Source of the DNA: an uncultured archaeon
Lineage (GTDB): Archaea; Thermoproteota; EX4484-205; JAAOZP01
DNA: 43,225 nt
NCBI GenBank assembly: GCA_938045545.1
Contig: CALIBN010000038.1
Location: 1-43,225 of the forward strand
Reading direction: 5' to 3'
Shown here: positions 1 through 8,550 of the stretch, piece by piece
How the letters are laid out: each line of letters opens with the position of its first letter
How positions within the stretch are numbered: position 1 is the first letter of the stretch
Translations under genes and position numbers: made by a program
Notes under the pieces: generated by a model
Database searches by the model: none
Told to the model about the DNA's origin: nothing
What the model saw: only the letters and a program-made list of their open reading frames with translations

Positions 1-54
1 CCTCAGGGACTCGAAAAAGTTGAAATAGCCCTTGCTTGGGATGAGGGCGTTAAG

Positions 55-1254
55 TTGAACCCTAGGCTTAAGGCTGCTCGCAGAGCTTTAGAGATAAAGG
101 GCGAGAGCTCCTTCCTAGTGCTGGGTAATGCGAAGATGCTTGAAACACAGGGCAGGAGGATAATCCATCTAGAAATAGGTGAACCAGATTTTACAACTCC
201 GGCTAATGTAAGGGAGGCTGCGATAAGGGCGTTGAAGGAAGGGGAGACCCATTATACTCCTACGCCCGGCATGCTGGAGCTGAGGAGGGCGATAGCTGAG
301 AAGACTTCTCAGGATTTCGGTGTTGAAGTATGTTTCGAAAACGTTTCAGTAACGCTAGGCTCCAAGGAGGCTATTTTCGCAGCTTTAGCCTCGATAGTGG
401 AGGAGGGGGACGAGGTGCTCTATCCGAACCCGGGTTACCAGGCTTACGCGAGCGGGGTAATGTTCTTTGGAGGAAAACCCGTACCCGTCAGGCTGAGGGA
501 GGAGGATGAGTTTAGAATGACTCCAGACGAGGTTAACCGGCTGGTTTCAGACAGGACTAAGGCGATAATCATAAATTCTCCACAGAACCCGACTGGGGCG
601 GTTTTAAGCAGGGATGACGTTAAGGGTATTGTGGAGATAGCTAAGGATGCCGGAGCATACGTTATTAGCGATGAGATCTACAGGTACATAATATACGATG
701 GTTTGAAACACTATTCGCCTCTTCAGTTCGACGAGAATCTGGAGAACACTATAGTGGTAGACGGTTTCTCGAAATACTATGCTATGACGGGGTGGAGGCT
801 GGGTTACGTGATTACACCGGAGCATTTAACAGCCCCTCTCCAGCTTGTTTTAAACCTGGTAACAGCATGCCCGTCTTCTTTCATCCAGATAGGGGGCTTA
901 GAGGCCTTGAGAAACGGTTCTAATGCTGTCAGAGAAATGGTTGAACAGTATGCTATTAGGAGGGGAGTTGTCATTGAAGAGGTGTCTAAAATGAGTGGTG
1001 TTAACATGGTTAGGCCTAGAGGAGCCTTCTACGGGTTTCTCAACGTTAAGGAAATAATCGGTAGGGCTGGAATTAACAGTTTGAAACTGGCCTCTATTCT
1101 GCTTGAGAAGTACGGGGTTGCAGTGTTGCACGGATCGGCCATGGGGTCTTTCGGAGAAGGCTATGTTAGGATAAGCTATGCTAACTCTGTTGAAAACATA
1201 AGGAACGGGTTGAGAATAATGGATAAAGCTTTTAAAGAGATAGCTGGGTTCTAA
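55..1254 (+). CDS. PLP-dependent aminotransferase, class I/II (aspartate aminotransferase-like)
   Basis: Fold-type I PLP enzyme that should transfer an amino group between an amino acid and a 2-oxoacid in the cytoplasm. Visible landmarks are the IGEPDF motif near residue 41, NSPQNPTG at 174-181 (the Asn contacts PLP), Asp206 in ISDEIY, the PLP lysine Lys240 in SKYYAMTGWRLGY, and a C-terminal GYVRISYA holding the carboxylate-binding Arg. At 399 residues it has full family length. The start used is TTG at 55, but the frame stays open to the left edge (codons from base 1), so the true start may lie outside the window. The substrate cannot be told; aspartate, alanine or aromatic donors are all possible in this AspB-type group. 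Family assignment is firm, specificity is not. Confidence 0.9.
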   Translation: MNPRLKAARRALEIKGESSFLVLGNAKMLETQGRRIIHLEIGEPDFTTPANVREAAIRALKEGETHYTPTPGMLELRRAIAEKTSQDFGVEVCFENVSVTLGSKEAIFAALASIVEEGDEVLYPNPGYQAYASGVMFFGGKPVPVRLREEDEFRMTPDEVNRLVSDRTKAIIINSPQNPTGAVLSRDDVKGIVEIAKDAGAYVISDEIYRYIIYDGLKHYSPLQFDENLENTIVVDGFSKYYAMTGWRLGYVITPEHLTAPLQLVLNLVTACPSSFIQIGGLEALRNGSNAVREMVEQYAIRRGVVIEEVSKMSGVNMVRPRGAFYGFLNVKEIIGRAGINSLKLASILLEKYGVAVLHGSAMGSFGEGYVRISYANSVENIRNGLRIMDKAFKEIAGF

Positions 1255-1263
1255 GCCTGTTTC

Positions 1264-1941
1264 CTACTCTAGTCTTGGAATGCTTTTCAGCATTCTCTCC
1301 AAATATATCTTGGCCAGTCTAACGTAGCGTCTATCGTTTAACAGAGCCATCAGCCTTAGGCCACCGCCTGATTTCATCAGGATAACGCTATTCTTCCCGG
1401 TGTACTCGATTTCCTCTATCTCCCCTATCTTCAAAACACTACCGTAGCTTTCGAACAGTTCAAACTGCTCGCCTATGAAGGCGGCTAAAATGTCTTCATC
1501 CATGTCGATGCGTGAGCCGAAGCTTAAACACGTGACACCGTCAGGCAGTAGGACGCTTATTGAACTTATAGATCCCTTGGATTGCGAAATGCAGTTTTGC
1601 ATGGCGCTTTCAACAACTTTAACCCATTCGAAGGCTTTCTCATCCAGCATTTTCTCGGTCTCCTCGCTTGTAACGATGTCTTTCTGAATGGGCTTCGAAA
1701 TGGTTAGCATTGGCTCCTCTTTCTTAACGGATGCTTCTATAGGGGTGTTTTTATCAATTGCTTGCGACGGCTTCTTCTCCTCCACTTCTTTTACATCCCG
1801 TTTAGAAACAGCCATTCTGTAGCGTGCTATGATTTTATCGAAGTCTGTTTTCCCATCTTCAGCGTCCTGCTCTCTTTCCACCATGGCGTGTAAATAATTA
1901 TAGACCTCTCTTATAAATTTTGCAATTATTCTTTCTTTCAC
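1264..1941 (-). CDS. Roadblock/LC7-domain protein with N-terminal linker
   Basis: 225 residues. The C-terminal ~120 residues (from about 105) read like a roadblock/LC7 domain: an ISSISVLLPDG strand-turn, a central helix (DEDILAAFIGEQFELF), then the strands KIGEIEEIEYTG, SVILMKSGGG and LRLMALL, and a final helix. Such domains partner MglA/Ras-like small GTPases or scaffold membrane complexes. Residues 1-100 are charged, Lys/Glu-rich and of low complexity, probably a helix plus disordered linker. The start is GTG 1941, about 22 bases downstream of a TATA-like box, so the message is probably leaderless. It is convergent with the aminotransferase (9-base gap). No small GTPase gene is adjacent, so the partner is unknown. 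The domain call rests on pattern recognition. Confidence 0.6.
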   Translation of the reverse strand: MKERIIAKFIREVYNYLHAMVEREQDAEDGKTDFDKIIARYRMAVSKRDVKEVEEKKPSQAIDKNTPIEASVKKEEPMLTISKPIQKDIVTSEETEKMLDEKAFEWVKVVESAMQNCISQSKGSISSISVLLPDGVTCLSFGSRIDMDEDILAAFIGEQFELFESYGSVLKIGEIEEIEYTGKNSVILMKSGGGLRLMALLNDRRYVRLAKIYLERMLKSIPRLE

Positions 1942-1960
1942 TTTTTTACATACACGTTCT

Positions 1961-1966
1961 TATATA
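1961..1966 (-). promoter_or_regulatory. TATA-like box of the roadblock gene
   Basis: On the minus strand TATATA sits about 22 bases upstream of the GTG at 1941 and directly abuts the GTTCAGAAC repeats, the arrangement expected of a leaderless archaeal promoter with upstream control sites. Confidence 0.45.
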
Positions 1967-1991
1967 GTTCAGAACAGTTCAGAACAGTTCA
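1966..1991. repeat. Tandem AGTTCAGAAC repeat, palindromic
   Basis: The decamer AGTTCAGAAC occurs twice in tandem and is followed by AGTTCA. GTTCAGAAC is a perfect inverted repeat around its central A, and GAACAGTTC at each junction is also symmetric, so the run offers several overlapping dyads. It starts at the edge of the TATA-like box of the roadblock gene (minus strand). An operator is the likely role. A related word (CAGTTTAGAACA) lies at about 14116-14127. Confidence 0.45.
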
Positions 1992-2354
1992 TTATGGTTC
2001 ATCTGCCTCCATTATTTGTTCCAGTCGAAATCTAGTTCATGCGTTAAAGTTTTTTCAAAAAATACGCGTAGTTTAGAATAATATTTAACCGCTTTCTTAC
2101 AACTTTCTTTTTTCGATTTCTGTCTGTTTAAACTCCTACATACATATGGCGATGAGTGTAAGTCGGTAGGAGAAAAAGCGATTTATAATTAAAAAAATTA
2201 AAAGTGTTTAAATCGACAACGACGCGAGCGGCAACTCGCCGTATCCCTCCATTATCTGGCCCAGGAATTCTGTTTAGGTTATACTCTACATTTTATCGCC
2301 ATGGATTCAAACAATAAAAATGCTACTCTGGGGTTGCTTATCTAAAAGTTTTTA
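1992..2354. other. AT-rich intergenic region between divergent genes
   Basis: No convincing coding region. It separates the minus-strand roadblock gene from the plus-strand ABC exporter. It holds AT-rich segments, including ATTTATAATTAA near 2180-2191 that could be a TATA element for the exporter operon. A short GC-rich hairpin (CGGC-AACTC-GCCG) lies near 2230-2242. I see no tRNA or protein remnant. Confidence 0.4.
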
Positions 2355-3389
2355 ATGAGCATAATAAACTGTTTAAGTAAAAACAGTAAAGGGCTATTTA
2401 CCTTGAACACGGCTGTTGAGACTGTAAATCTGACTAAGTATTTCAAAGGGGACGGTGGGAAGGAGAGGATCGTGGCAGTCGACCATGTAAGCCTTTCCAT
2501 CAGGGAAGGTGAGTTTTTCGGTCTCTTGGGGCCAAACGGTGCTGGTAAAACAACTCTGATAAAAATTCTTTGCACACTGGTGATTCCTGACGAGGGCACT
2601 GCGAGGGTGGCTGGTTTCGACGTCGTCAAGGATGCTGAGAAGGTTAGGGAGTACATAGGCTGGCTGCACGGGGAAACGGGTGGGAGAGCCCTCTACTGGA
2701 GGCTTTCAGCAAGAGACAACCTAAGGTTCTACGCCTATCTGCAGAACATTCCTAAAGACGTAGCCAGAAAAAGGATAGATGCCCTGCTCGAGTTCTTCGA
2801 GTTAGACAAGGATGCTGACAGGCTTGTGAAGGATTTCTCCACGGGCATGAAGATGAGAGTAATGCTTGCTAGGACGCTTCTTTCAAACGCGCCAATACTG
2901 CTGATGGATGAGCCGACTGTTGGGCTTGACGCTACTGGGGCAATAGAGACACGTAGGCTGCTTCAAGCTCTTTGCAAGGAGCTTCGTAAAACCATAGTTT
3001 TCACAACCCATAATATTTTTGAGGCTGAGAGGCTTTGCGACAGGATCGCTGTGATGAATCGGGGAAAGATTATTGCGGTTGACACGCCGCTCCGGCTGAG
3101 CGAAATAACGAGGAAGTACAGGGGTGTCGAGGTAAGGTTCCGCGGTTCCTCTGAAGAAGCGGTTAGGATCCTGGAGAGACTAGAGTTTGTGAAGAGGATT
3201 ATGAGTATTCAGCCCGAGGAGGACTACACTGTCATAAGGGCTGAGGTTAAAGACGAGGAGCAAGCGCTGTCAGAAATTCCTAAGGCGTTCAGCACCAACG
3301 GGTTGAAAACCATAGGAGTTCAAATCGCTCTTCCAAGTCTTGAAGAAGTATTCTTAAACCTGACTGGTGGAGAGCATGAATCAGCCTGA
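2355..3389 (+). CDS. ABC-2 exporter ATPase (DrrA/CcmA-like)
   Basis: Cytoplasmic ATPase that powers a two-permease ABC-2 exporter. Seen: Walker A GPNGAGKTT at residues 59-67, signature FSTGM at 161-165, Walker B ILLMDEP at 181-187, and the H-loop His in TTHNIFEAE. The 130-residue C-terminal tail is typical of drug- or polysaccharide-export ATPases of the DrrA group. Starts are ATG 2355 or TTG 2403; the latter gives MNTAVETVNL and fits family lengths better, so the first 16 residues are uncertain. The stop overlaps the start of the next permease gene, so the three genes form one operon. The exported substrate is unknown (lipid, glycan or drug). Confidence 0.92.
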   Translation: MSIINCLSKNSKGLFTLNTAVETVNLTKYFKGDGGKERIVAVDHVSLSIREGEFFGLLGPNGAGKTTLIKILCTLVIPDEGTARVAGFDVVKDAEKVREYIGWLHGETGGRALYWRLSARDNLRFYAYLQNIPKDVARKRIDALLEFFELDKDADRLVKDFSTGMKMRVMLARTLLSNAPILLMDEPTVGLDATGAIETRRLLQALCKELRKTIVFTTHNIFEAERLCDRIAVMNRGKIIAVDTPLRLSEITRKYRGVEVRFRGSSEEAVRILERLEFVKRIMSIQPEEDYTVIRAEVKDEEQALSEIPKAFSTNGLKTIGVQIALPSLEEVFLNLTGGEHESA

Positions 3390-4254
3390 AATCCTCCAGT
3401 TGTTCAGGGTTGAGGAGAAGCGGAGCAAGTCTAGTTTAAGACAGCTTTTCGCAGTGGTTTGGGCCCAGCTTAAGATGATGCTCGCCTATAAGTCTTGGCT
3501 AGTAATGGACCTGTTAAGCACCCTCGCATCTGTAGTCATGTACTACTTCGTCGGCCTGCAGGTCGACCCGCACCAGCTTTCGCGAAGCGGCTGGGGAACT
3601 AGTTACCTCGCCTTCTCCCTAGTTGGAGTCGCAACCTCAAACTATCTTTGGGCATGCTTAACAAGGCTGAGCCATTCTATCCAGCATGAAATAAGAGGAG
3701 GGACTCTTGAAACAATCGCGGTAACCCCAATAAACATGCTCATGTTCTTCATAGGCCTCACGGCACGCGGATACCTTGTTAGCCTCATCTACTTGGTGGG
3801 AGTGTTCACCGTCGGGGTTTATGGACTTGGTGCAAAACTATCGTTTACCCCTCAGTCGCTGTTCGTGTTCATAATCCTGTTTGTATTGATGCTTGTTTCA
3901 AACCAAGCTCTAGGATTAGTGGCTGCGGGAATAATAATGGTTTACAAGAGGGGTGACCCGCTAGTATTCATACTTGCAGCCGTCAACGAGTTTCTCGCCG
4001 GCGTCCTATATCCGTTGGAGCTGCTTAAACGCTTTCCAGCCTTACAGGTTCTATCAATGCTCTTCCCATATACCTATGCCCTAGACGGTATGAGGAGGGT
4101 GCTGATACTGGGTGCCTCGGTTTTCGACGTGAACGTGTTGACCGATATCCTGGTTCTAGGTGTTTTCAGCATGCTGCTTGTCCCACTAGGTTTAAAGATG
4201 CTAGGGTGGGGTTATGATAGGATAAGGAGGGAAGGGACCACTTCATCCTACTAG
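3376..4254 (+). CDS. ABC-2 type exporter permease (first of two)
   Basis: Integral membrane subunit with about six hydrophobic segments and an amphipathic N-terminus (MLAYKSWLVMDLLSTLASVV begins the first). It has the ABC-2 hallmark order of a cytosolic EIRGGTLETIAVTP coupling loop and a GVLYPLELL motif before the last segments. ATG 3376 has a GGTGG Shine-Dalgarno five bases upstream; GTG 3367 would add three residues. It overlaps the ATPase gene by 14 bases, indicating translational coupling. It is a diverged paralogue of the next gene, with shared landmarks at matching positions, so the transporter is probably a heterodimer. Confidence 0.88.
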   Translation: MNQPEILQLFRVEEKRSKSSLRQLFAVVWAQLKMMLAYKSWLVMDLLSTLASVVMYYFVGLQVDPHQLSRSGWGTSYLAFSLVGVATSNYLWACLTRLSHSIQHEIRGGTLETIAVTPINMLMFFIGLTARGYLVSLIYLVGVFTVGVYGLGAKLSFTPQSLFVFIILFVLMLVSNQALGLVAAGIIMVYKRGDPLVFILAAVNEFLAGVLYPLELLKRFPALQVLSMLFPYTYALDGMRRVLILGASVFDVNVLTDILVLGVFSMLLVPLGLKMLGWGYDRIRREGTTSSY

Positions 4255-4264
4255 GTGGTTGGAT

Positions 4265-5137
4265 TTGAAGGTTGAAGACATTGTTAAATACTTGGCGGAA
4301 AACATTCCGCGGGGAGGGGTTGGGCCCTTTGAGAAAGCTGTTGCCTTCATAATTAGGGATTTTAAAATCTGGTGGACGTATAAGCTTTGGATAACGCTGG
4401 ATATTCTGAGCTCACTGACCTTTGTGGCAACATACTACTTCGTATCGATGATCATTACTCCGCAAGCGTTGATTGAAGCAGGGTATGCGGCAGACTTCCT
4501 CACCTTTTCAGTCATAGGCATCTCTGTGCAGCATTACGTTTTCACCTCGGTCTCAAGCCTTTCAGACGCGATAAGGGAGGAACAGTGGAACGGCACTATG
4601 GAGACAATACTTTCTTCAACCACGAGCTTCAGGGTTTTTCTCCTAGGAGAGTCTGCTTTCAGGTTCATAATCGGCTCCTACTTCCTGCTTGCTTCACTCG
4701 GCATGGGGGTGCTTCTCGGTATAAGGCTTGTCTTAAACCCTACATCTATTCTCGCCGTATTCGTGTTAACCATACTACTGGTGGCGAGCCACATGGTTAT
4801 CGGGGTTCTCGGGGCTGCGATGATACTCAAGCTTAAGCAGGGTGATCCTATAGTCTGGGCTTTCTCATGGTTAACCCAGCTTTTCTCCGGAGTCCTCTAC
4901 CCCTTGGGGCTGCTGCCCGACTGGCTTAAATGGGTTGGAAACGCGTTCCCGTTAACATACTCTTTAGACGGATTGAGAAGGTGTTTGATGAATGGTGAAG
5001 GATTAGACAGCCCTATGATAATAGGGAACACTTTAAAGCTTATACTCTTCATAGTGGTCGTACTGCCTTTTTCACTATGGTTCTTCAAAAAGTCTTACGA
5101 CTCGACGAGGAGGGAAGGAGCCCTAGGCCAGTACTGA
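4265..5137 (+). CDS. ABC-2 type exporter permease (second of two)
   Basis: Second membrane subunit of the exporter. Shared landmarks with its upstream paralogue are a long hydrophobic first segment, the coupling loop EEQWNGTMETILSS and the GVLYPLGLLP motif, followed by two late membrane segments and a basic tail (STRREG) that also ends the first permease. Two TTG starts are possible (4259 and 4265). The GGTGG at 4254-4258 is six bases from the second, which is chosen. Its last 53 bases overlap, on the other strand, the 3' end of the molybdopterin oxidoreductase gene. Confidence 0.87.
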   Translation: MKVEDIVKYLAENIPRGGVGPFEKAVAFIIRDFKIWWTYKLWITLDILSSLTFVATYYFVSMIITPQALIEAGYAADFLTFSVIGISVQHYVFTSVSSLSDAIREEQWNGTMETILSSTTSFRVFLLGESAFRFIIGSYFLLASLGMGVLLGIRLVLNPTSILAVFVLTILLVASHMVIGVLGAAMILKLKQGDPIVWAFSWLTQLFSGVLYPLGLLPDWLKWVGNAFPLTYSLDGLRRCLMNGEGLDSPMIIGNTLKLILFIVVVLPFSLWFFKKSYDSTRREGALGQY

Positions 5138-7082
5138 AGGCTTCACGAGGATCCTTTCTCACGCCGACGGCTACCGACTTGTAGTTTGGAGTAAACGTGT
5201 TGAAAGTGTAGCTTAAGGGGACAAGCTTGTTCACAGGCGTTTTCTCGGAGTGAATATACATCTTTATTGTTCCACTTATAACCGTGGCGTCCGCCTTAAC
5301 TCTGACTTTGAGACTGCCGCAGGAACTGAAAAGTATTATCGTCTCTCCGTCTGATAACCCTTCTCTCTTCAAATCCTCAGGATTCATGTAGCATGCTTCA
5401 ATATCCTTCCTGTTCGCATTCATCAGGGTTTCTGATAGGGATGTGAGCTCATTGTGGAGAAAAAGGAGAGGTGTTCTAACACCGACCAGAATATAGGGGT
5501 ATTTCTTGCTTACGGGATAGTCTACACCCTCGTAATGCACTGGAACATATCTCGTGAAAACTGGTTTCTTTGCTCCCCAACCGTCTTCACCACTGTACAC
5601 TTCCTCAACGTTCACATTCCTGTAGGCTGGGACGAGTTCAACTATTTCTCTGAAAATCTCTTTTTCATCATTGTAGGGAAAGAGTTTTTCGCAACCAAAA
5701 TATTTCGACAGCTCTTTAAATATGACCCAGGCCTGCTTAGCCTCCCCAGGAGGCTCCACTACCTTTCTGACAAGCCGTATGCGCCTCTCCCAATTGGTTA
5801 TGGTTCCGTTTCCCTCGATCAGCATCGCTATAGGTAGAACCACGTTTGCGAAATTCACCGTGTAGTTGAAATGGTGGTGGAGGAGAACAATGAACATTTT
5901 CTTAAGCCTCTTATGGAGGCTTTCCAGGTCCGGGAGGGAGAGAGCAAGGTTAACATCGCATGCGAAAACCGCTTTAACAGGGTTTAGATAAAGGGCTTGA
6001 ATCATGTTTAACCCGGCTTCCTCGCTCAACTCAACCCCCCAAGCCTCCTCCAGCCTGTCCCTGGATACGAGGGAAGGCAGGAAGCCTGGTGGAACGCCTC
6101 CGACATCACCCATGCCCTGAACGTTTATCTCCCCCCTGCCTGAGAGCAATACGCCCCCCTTCAGAATCAGTAGGTTTAGAAGGGAGACAACGTTTAGAAA
6201 ACCGTTTCTGCTCTGAGTCAAACCCATTCCATGCATTATTCCGAAAGCCTTGGATGAATAAATCGTTTCGACAACTTTTTCGAAAAGCTCCTTCTCAATC
6301 CCGCATATCTTCGAAACCCTTTCAGGAGTATATTCCGATACTGCTTCAGCAAGCTGTTCAAAACCCTGTATGCTCTTCCTGTCCTCCGGAACCCCTTTCC
6401 TGATAAGCTCGTTTATCAGGCCGTTTATGAAAACGAGCTGTGTATCAGGCTTCACCTGAACGTTAATATCGCAAAACTTTGAAGTCTCGTTCAGAGGGGA
6501 GTTTACACCTATAAGCTTGGTGCCCTTGGCTTTAGCCCTAACTATTCTGCTGAAAATGACAGGATAGTTTGAAGCAGGGTTTGAGCCTATGATCAGGATG
6601 AGGTCGCGCGTAGCAGCTTCCTCAATTCTGCCGGGAGACCCATTTATTCCGAACACCGTGTTCAACGCACTTATAGTGTTAGCATGGCAAAGCCTGGAGC
6701 AACAGCCGTCGACATTGTTGCTCTTCAGAACAGCGCGTGCAAACTTCTGCATAACATACGCGTTTTCATTGCTTGTCTTACCTGATGGAATGAACAAAAC
6801 CTCGTTTCCCTCAAGATCCTTCAGATGGTTGAAGATGAACCAGTATGCTTCATCCCAAGAAGCCTCCTTAAAATCCTCCTCCTTAGTTTCCCTTATCAAC
6901 GGCTTGATTATCCTGTTTTTACGGATAACTTCGTTAATAGTCAAGCCTCGGAGGCATGGGAAACCCTCGCTCACGTCATCATCCTTAACAGGCTCTACTC
7001 TAATGATTTCACCTTTTTCCGCAACGTAGTTTAGTCTGCAGCCGACCCCGCAGTATATGCATTCCGATTTTACTTTCTCCAA
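5085..7082 (-). CDS. Molybdopterin oxidoreductase, formate dehydrogenase alpha-type
   Basis: 665-residue Mo/W-bis-MGD enzyme. The N-terminal [4Fe-4S] ligands are Cys8, Cys11, Cys15 and Cys43. The motif SRLCHANT places a Cys (Cys132) followed by His133 where formate dehydrogenases have Sec/Cys-His, so it resembles FdhF/FdhA more than nitrate or arsenate reductases. A C-terminal MGD-binding beta-barrel runs from about residue 545 (PYILVGVRTP onward). Formate oxidation or CO2 reduction is the inferred reaction; formylmethanofuran dehydrogenase FwdB is a relative with similar landmarks. No electron-transfer subunit, FdhD or molybdenum-cofactor gene lies nearby. The start is TTG 7082, with a TATA-like element (minus-strand CTTATATTT, 7107-7115) about 27 bases upstream, so it is probably leaderless. 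Confidence 0.85.
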   Translation of the reverse strand: MEKVKSECIYCGVGCRLNYVAEKGEIIRVEPVKDDDVSEGFPCLRGLTINEVIRKNRIIKPLIRETKEEDFKEASWDEAYWFIFNHLKDLEGNEVLFIPSGKTSNENAYVMQKFARAVLKSNNVDGCCSRLCHANTISALNTVFGINGSPGRIEEAATRDLILIIGSNPASNYPVIFSRIVRAKAKGTKLIGVNSPLNETSKFCDINVQVKPDTQLVFINGLINELIRKGVPEDRKSIQGFEQLAEAVSEYTPERVSKICGIEKELFEKVVETIYSSKAFGIMHGMGLTQSRNGFLNVVSLLNLLILKGGVLLSGRGEINVQGMGDVGGVPPGFLPSLVSRDRLEEAWGVELSEEAGLNMIQALYLNPVKAVFACDVNLALSLPDLESLHKRLKKMFIVLLHHHFNYTVNFANVVLPIAMLIEGNGTITNWERRIRLVRKVVEPPGEAKQAWVIFKELSKYFGCEKLFPYNDEKEIFREIVELVPAYRNVNVEEVYSGEDGWGAKKPVFTRYVPVHYEGVDYPVSKKYPYILVGVRTPLLFLHNELTSLSETLMNANRKDIEACYMNPEDLKREGLSDGETIILFSSCGSLKVRVKADATVISGTIKMYIHSEKTPVNKLVPLSYTFNTFTPNYKSVAVGVRKDPREAFSTGLGLLPSSSSRKTF

Positions 7083-7171
7083 ACCGGTCTTGGGAGGAGG
7101 CGAGAGAAATATAAGTGTTTTATAACATTCGTCTAGAATGCTTGCAGTCTTGATGCGTCCGGTGTTTAAGA

Positions 7172-7178
7172 TTTATTA
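7172..7178 (+). promoter_or_regulatory. TATA-like box of the uspA gene
   Basis: TTTATTA centred 27 bases before ATG 7202, which predicts a leaderless transcript. Confidence 0.4.
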
Positions 7179-7201
7179 ACTGATGTCTTTCAATCTAGGT
7201 G

Positions 7202-7651
7202 ATGTTCAAGAAGATTCTGGTTGCAACAGATGGCTCTCCTACTTCAGATAAAGCTGTCGAAATGGGTTTAAAGATGAAGCTTCAGACACCCGAGATCGAG
7301 GTCTTAGTATTACATGTTTCTGAAGAGCTTTCGAAAACCATGGTGGAACCAAGTGTGGAACAGCCCTCTAAACTAGTAGTTCTCCCGGATTCCACTAGGA
7401 TGAGCCTGATCAGGGAGAAGGATGAGATACTGGAGAAAGCTAGAATAATAGCTGAGAAGATGGGCGTTAAAGTAAAGCTTTTCAGTAGGGTCGGTGATCC
7501 AGCGTCAGTCATAGTTGAGGAGGCCGAGAAAAGGGGGTGCGATCTTATAGTTGTTGGAGGCGAGGGGCTCGGGAAATCGGGGCGTATTCTCGGAAGCGTC
7601 GCAAGCAAAGTTGTGAATCGGTTCAGAGGATCTGTGCTGGTAATTAGGTGA
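7202..7651 (+). CDS. Universal stress protein, UspA family
   Basis: Single-domain USP of 149 residues. It has the N-terminal KKILVATDGS strand with Asp, the central VGDPASVIVEEA segment and the C-terminal loop GGEGLGKSGRILGSVASKV. The loop matches the ATP-binding pattern G-x2-G-x9-G-S, so this is probably an ATP-binding member. The role is stress-linked regulation in the cytoplasm, with no specific partner visible. ATG 7202 is preferred because TTTATTA at 7172-7178 lies 27 bases upstream; GTG 7199 would add one Met. It is divergent from the formate dehydrogenase-like gene, with about 116 bases between them for both promoters. Confidence 0.9.
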   Translation: MFKKILVATDGSPTSDKAVEMGLKMKLQTPEIEVLVLHVSEELSKTMVEPSVEQPSKLVVLPDSTRMSLIREKDEILEKARIIAEKMGVKVKLFSRVGDPASVIVEEAEKRGCDLIVVGGEGLGKSGRILGSVASKVVNRFRGSVLVIR

Positions 7652-7783
7652 GCTAGAAGCTGTTAAGAAACAATAGCGCGCTTGCTTTAAGCATCTTTGT
7701 AGTTGAGAGTGATATCATCAGGGTTATTTGCATATTAGGCAGGAGCCACGTATTTTATGTTGATTTACTACCGCAATGGGTTC

Positions 7784-8548
7784 TCATCTTTTCTGCAGCC
7801 TTGTCGATAACGTTTTTTCATGAAGTTTCAGAGCTCCGACCGTAAACATGATTGTAAAGATAATCACCATCATGATGTCTACCCATTCCGGGAAAAAAGC
7901 GTTGCCTGTATAAAGCTGCCTCAAAAGGTCTGTGGGGTATGTTAATGGTGATGCCGCAGCTATTGCTAAGGTCCACGTTGGAAGCTGCGCAAGTGGCACA
8001 AGTACTCCGCTGACGAATATTAACGGTAGCTTAACGACGCTTGACAATAGGACCACGTCTGCAGGCGTATCCGTGGGTAAGGCTGAGAAAAGCACCCCGA
8101 GAGCCGAGAATCCTATGACGGTAACCATAATTATTACCGTAGCCATTAAAACATTGCTTAACACGACTCCGAGAACTATACTGTAAAAAACTATTGGAAG
8201 GGTGAAAACCAATCCGAATATTGTGGAGGCCAGGATATCGCCTATAAGTATTGTAGTAACCTTAACCGGCCTGGATAGAAGCATTTCCAGAGTCCTCTGC
8301 CTAGTTTCCCATGGTGCTATTATGGGTGTGACTGAGGAGGATGTGAAGAAAATCGTAAGCGTTACTAAAGAGGCCAATCCATCTTTAGGATCAAGGCCCC
8401 TACCAATATAGAAAGCACCCCATAGGAACAGGGGGAATAACACGCCGGTTACAACTATGGGCCCCTTGGCATAGTAAAGCTTAATGTCCTTCCAGCATAT
8501 TGCCCACATGCTTCTCCATAATTGGTTGGAAGACTCTGTGCCCATCAT
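7784..8548 (-). CDS. ABC-2 type exporter permease, PadR-controlled
   Basis: 254-residue membrane subunit with about six hydrophobic segments, beginning with KDIKLYYAKGPIVVTGVLFP. The coupling loop PWETRQRTLEMLLSRPV is typical of NatB/ABC-2 permeases. ATG 8548 is chosen because it sits just after the ATPase stop (8551) with a GGGGGTTGA ribosome-binding stretch; the frame is open further upstream, but that part lies inside the ATPase gene. It is the last gene of the PadR-ATPase-permease operon. A single permease gene implies a homodimeric exporter. Confidence 0.87.
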   Translation of the reverse strand: MMGTESSNQLWRSMWAICWKDIKLYYAKGPIVVTGVLFPLFLWGAFYIGRGLDPKDGLASLVTLTIFFTSSSVTPIIAPWETRQRTLEMLLSRPVKVTTILIGDILASTIFGLVFTLPIVFYSIVLGVVLSNVLMATVIIMVTVIGFSALGVLFSALPTDTPADVVLLSSVVKLPLIFVSGVLVPLAQLPTWTLAIAAASPLTYPTDLLRQLYTGNAFFPEWVDIMMVIIFTIMFTVGALKLHEKTLSTRLQKR

Positions 8549-8550
8549 TA

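Noticed and set aside
1966..1991. Short tandem repeats as a CRISPR array
   Set aside because: Units are ten bases with no spacers and no cas gene is in the window.
5454..5837. 127-codon plus-strand frame
   Set aside because: Antisense to the molybdopterin oxidoreductase core, with no recognisable features.
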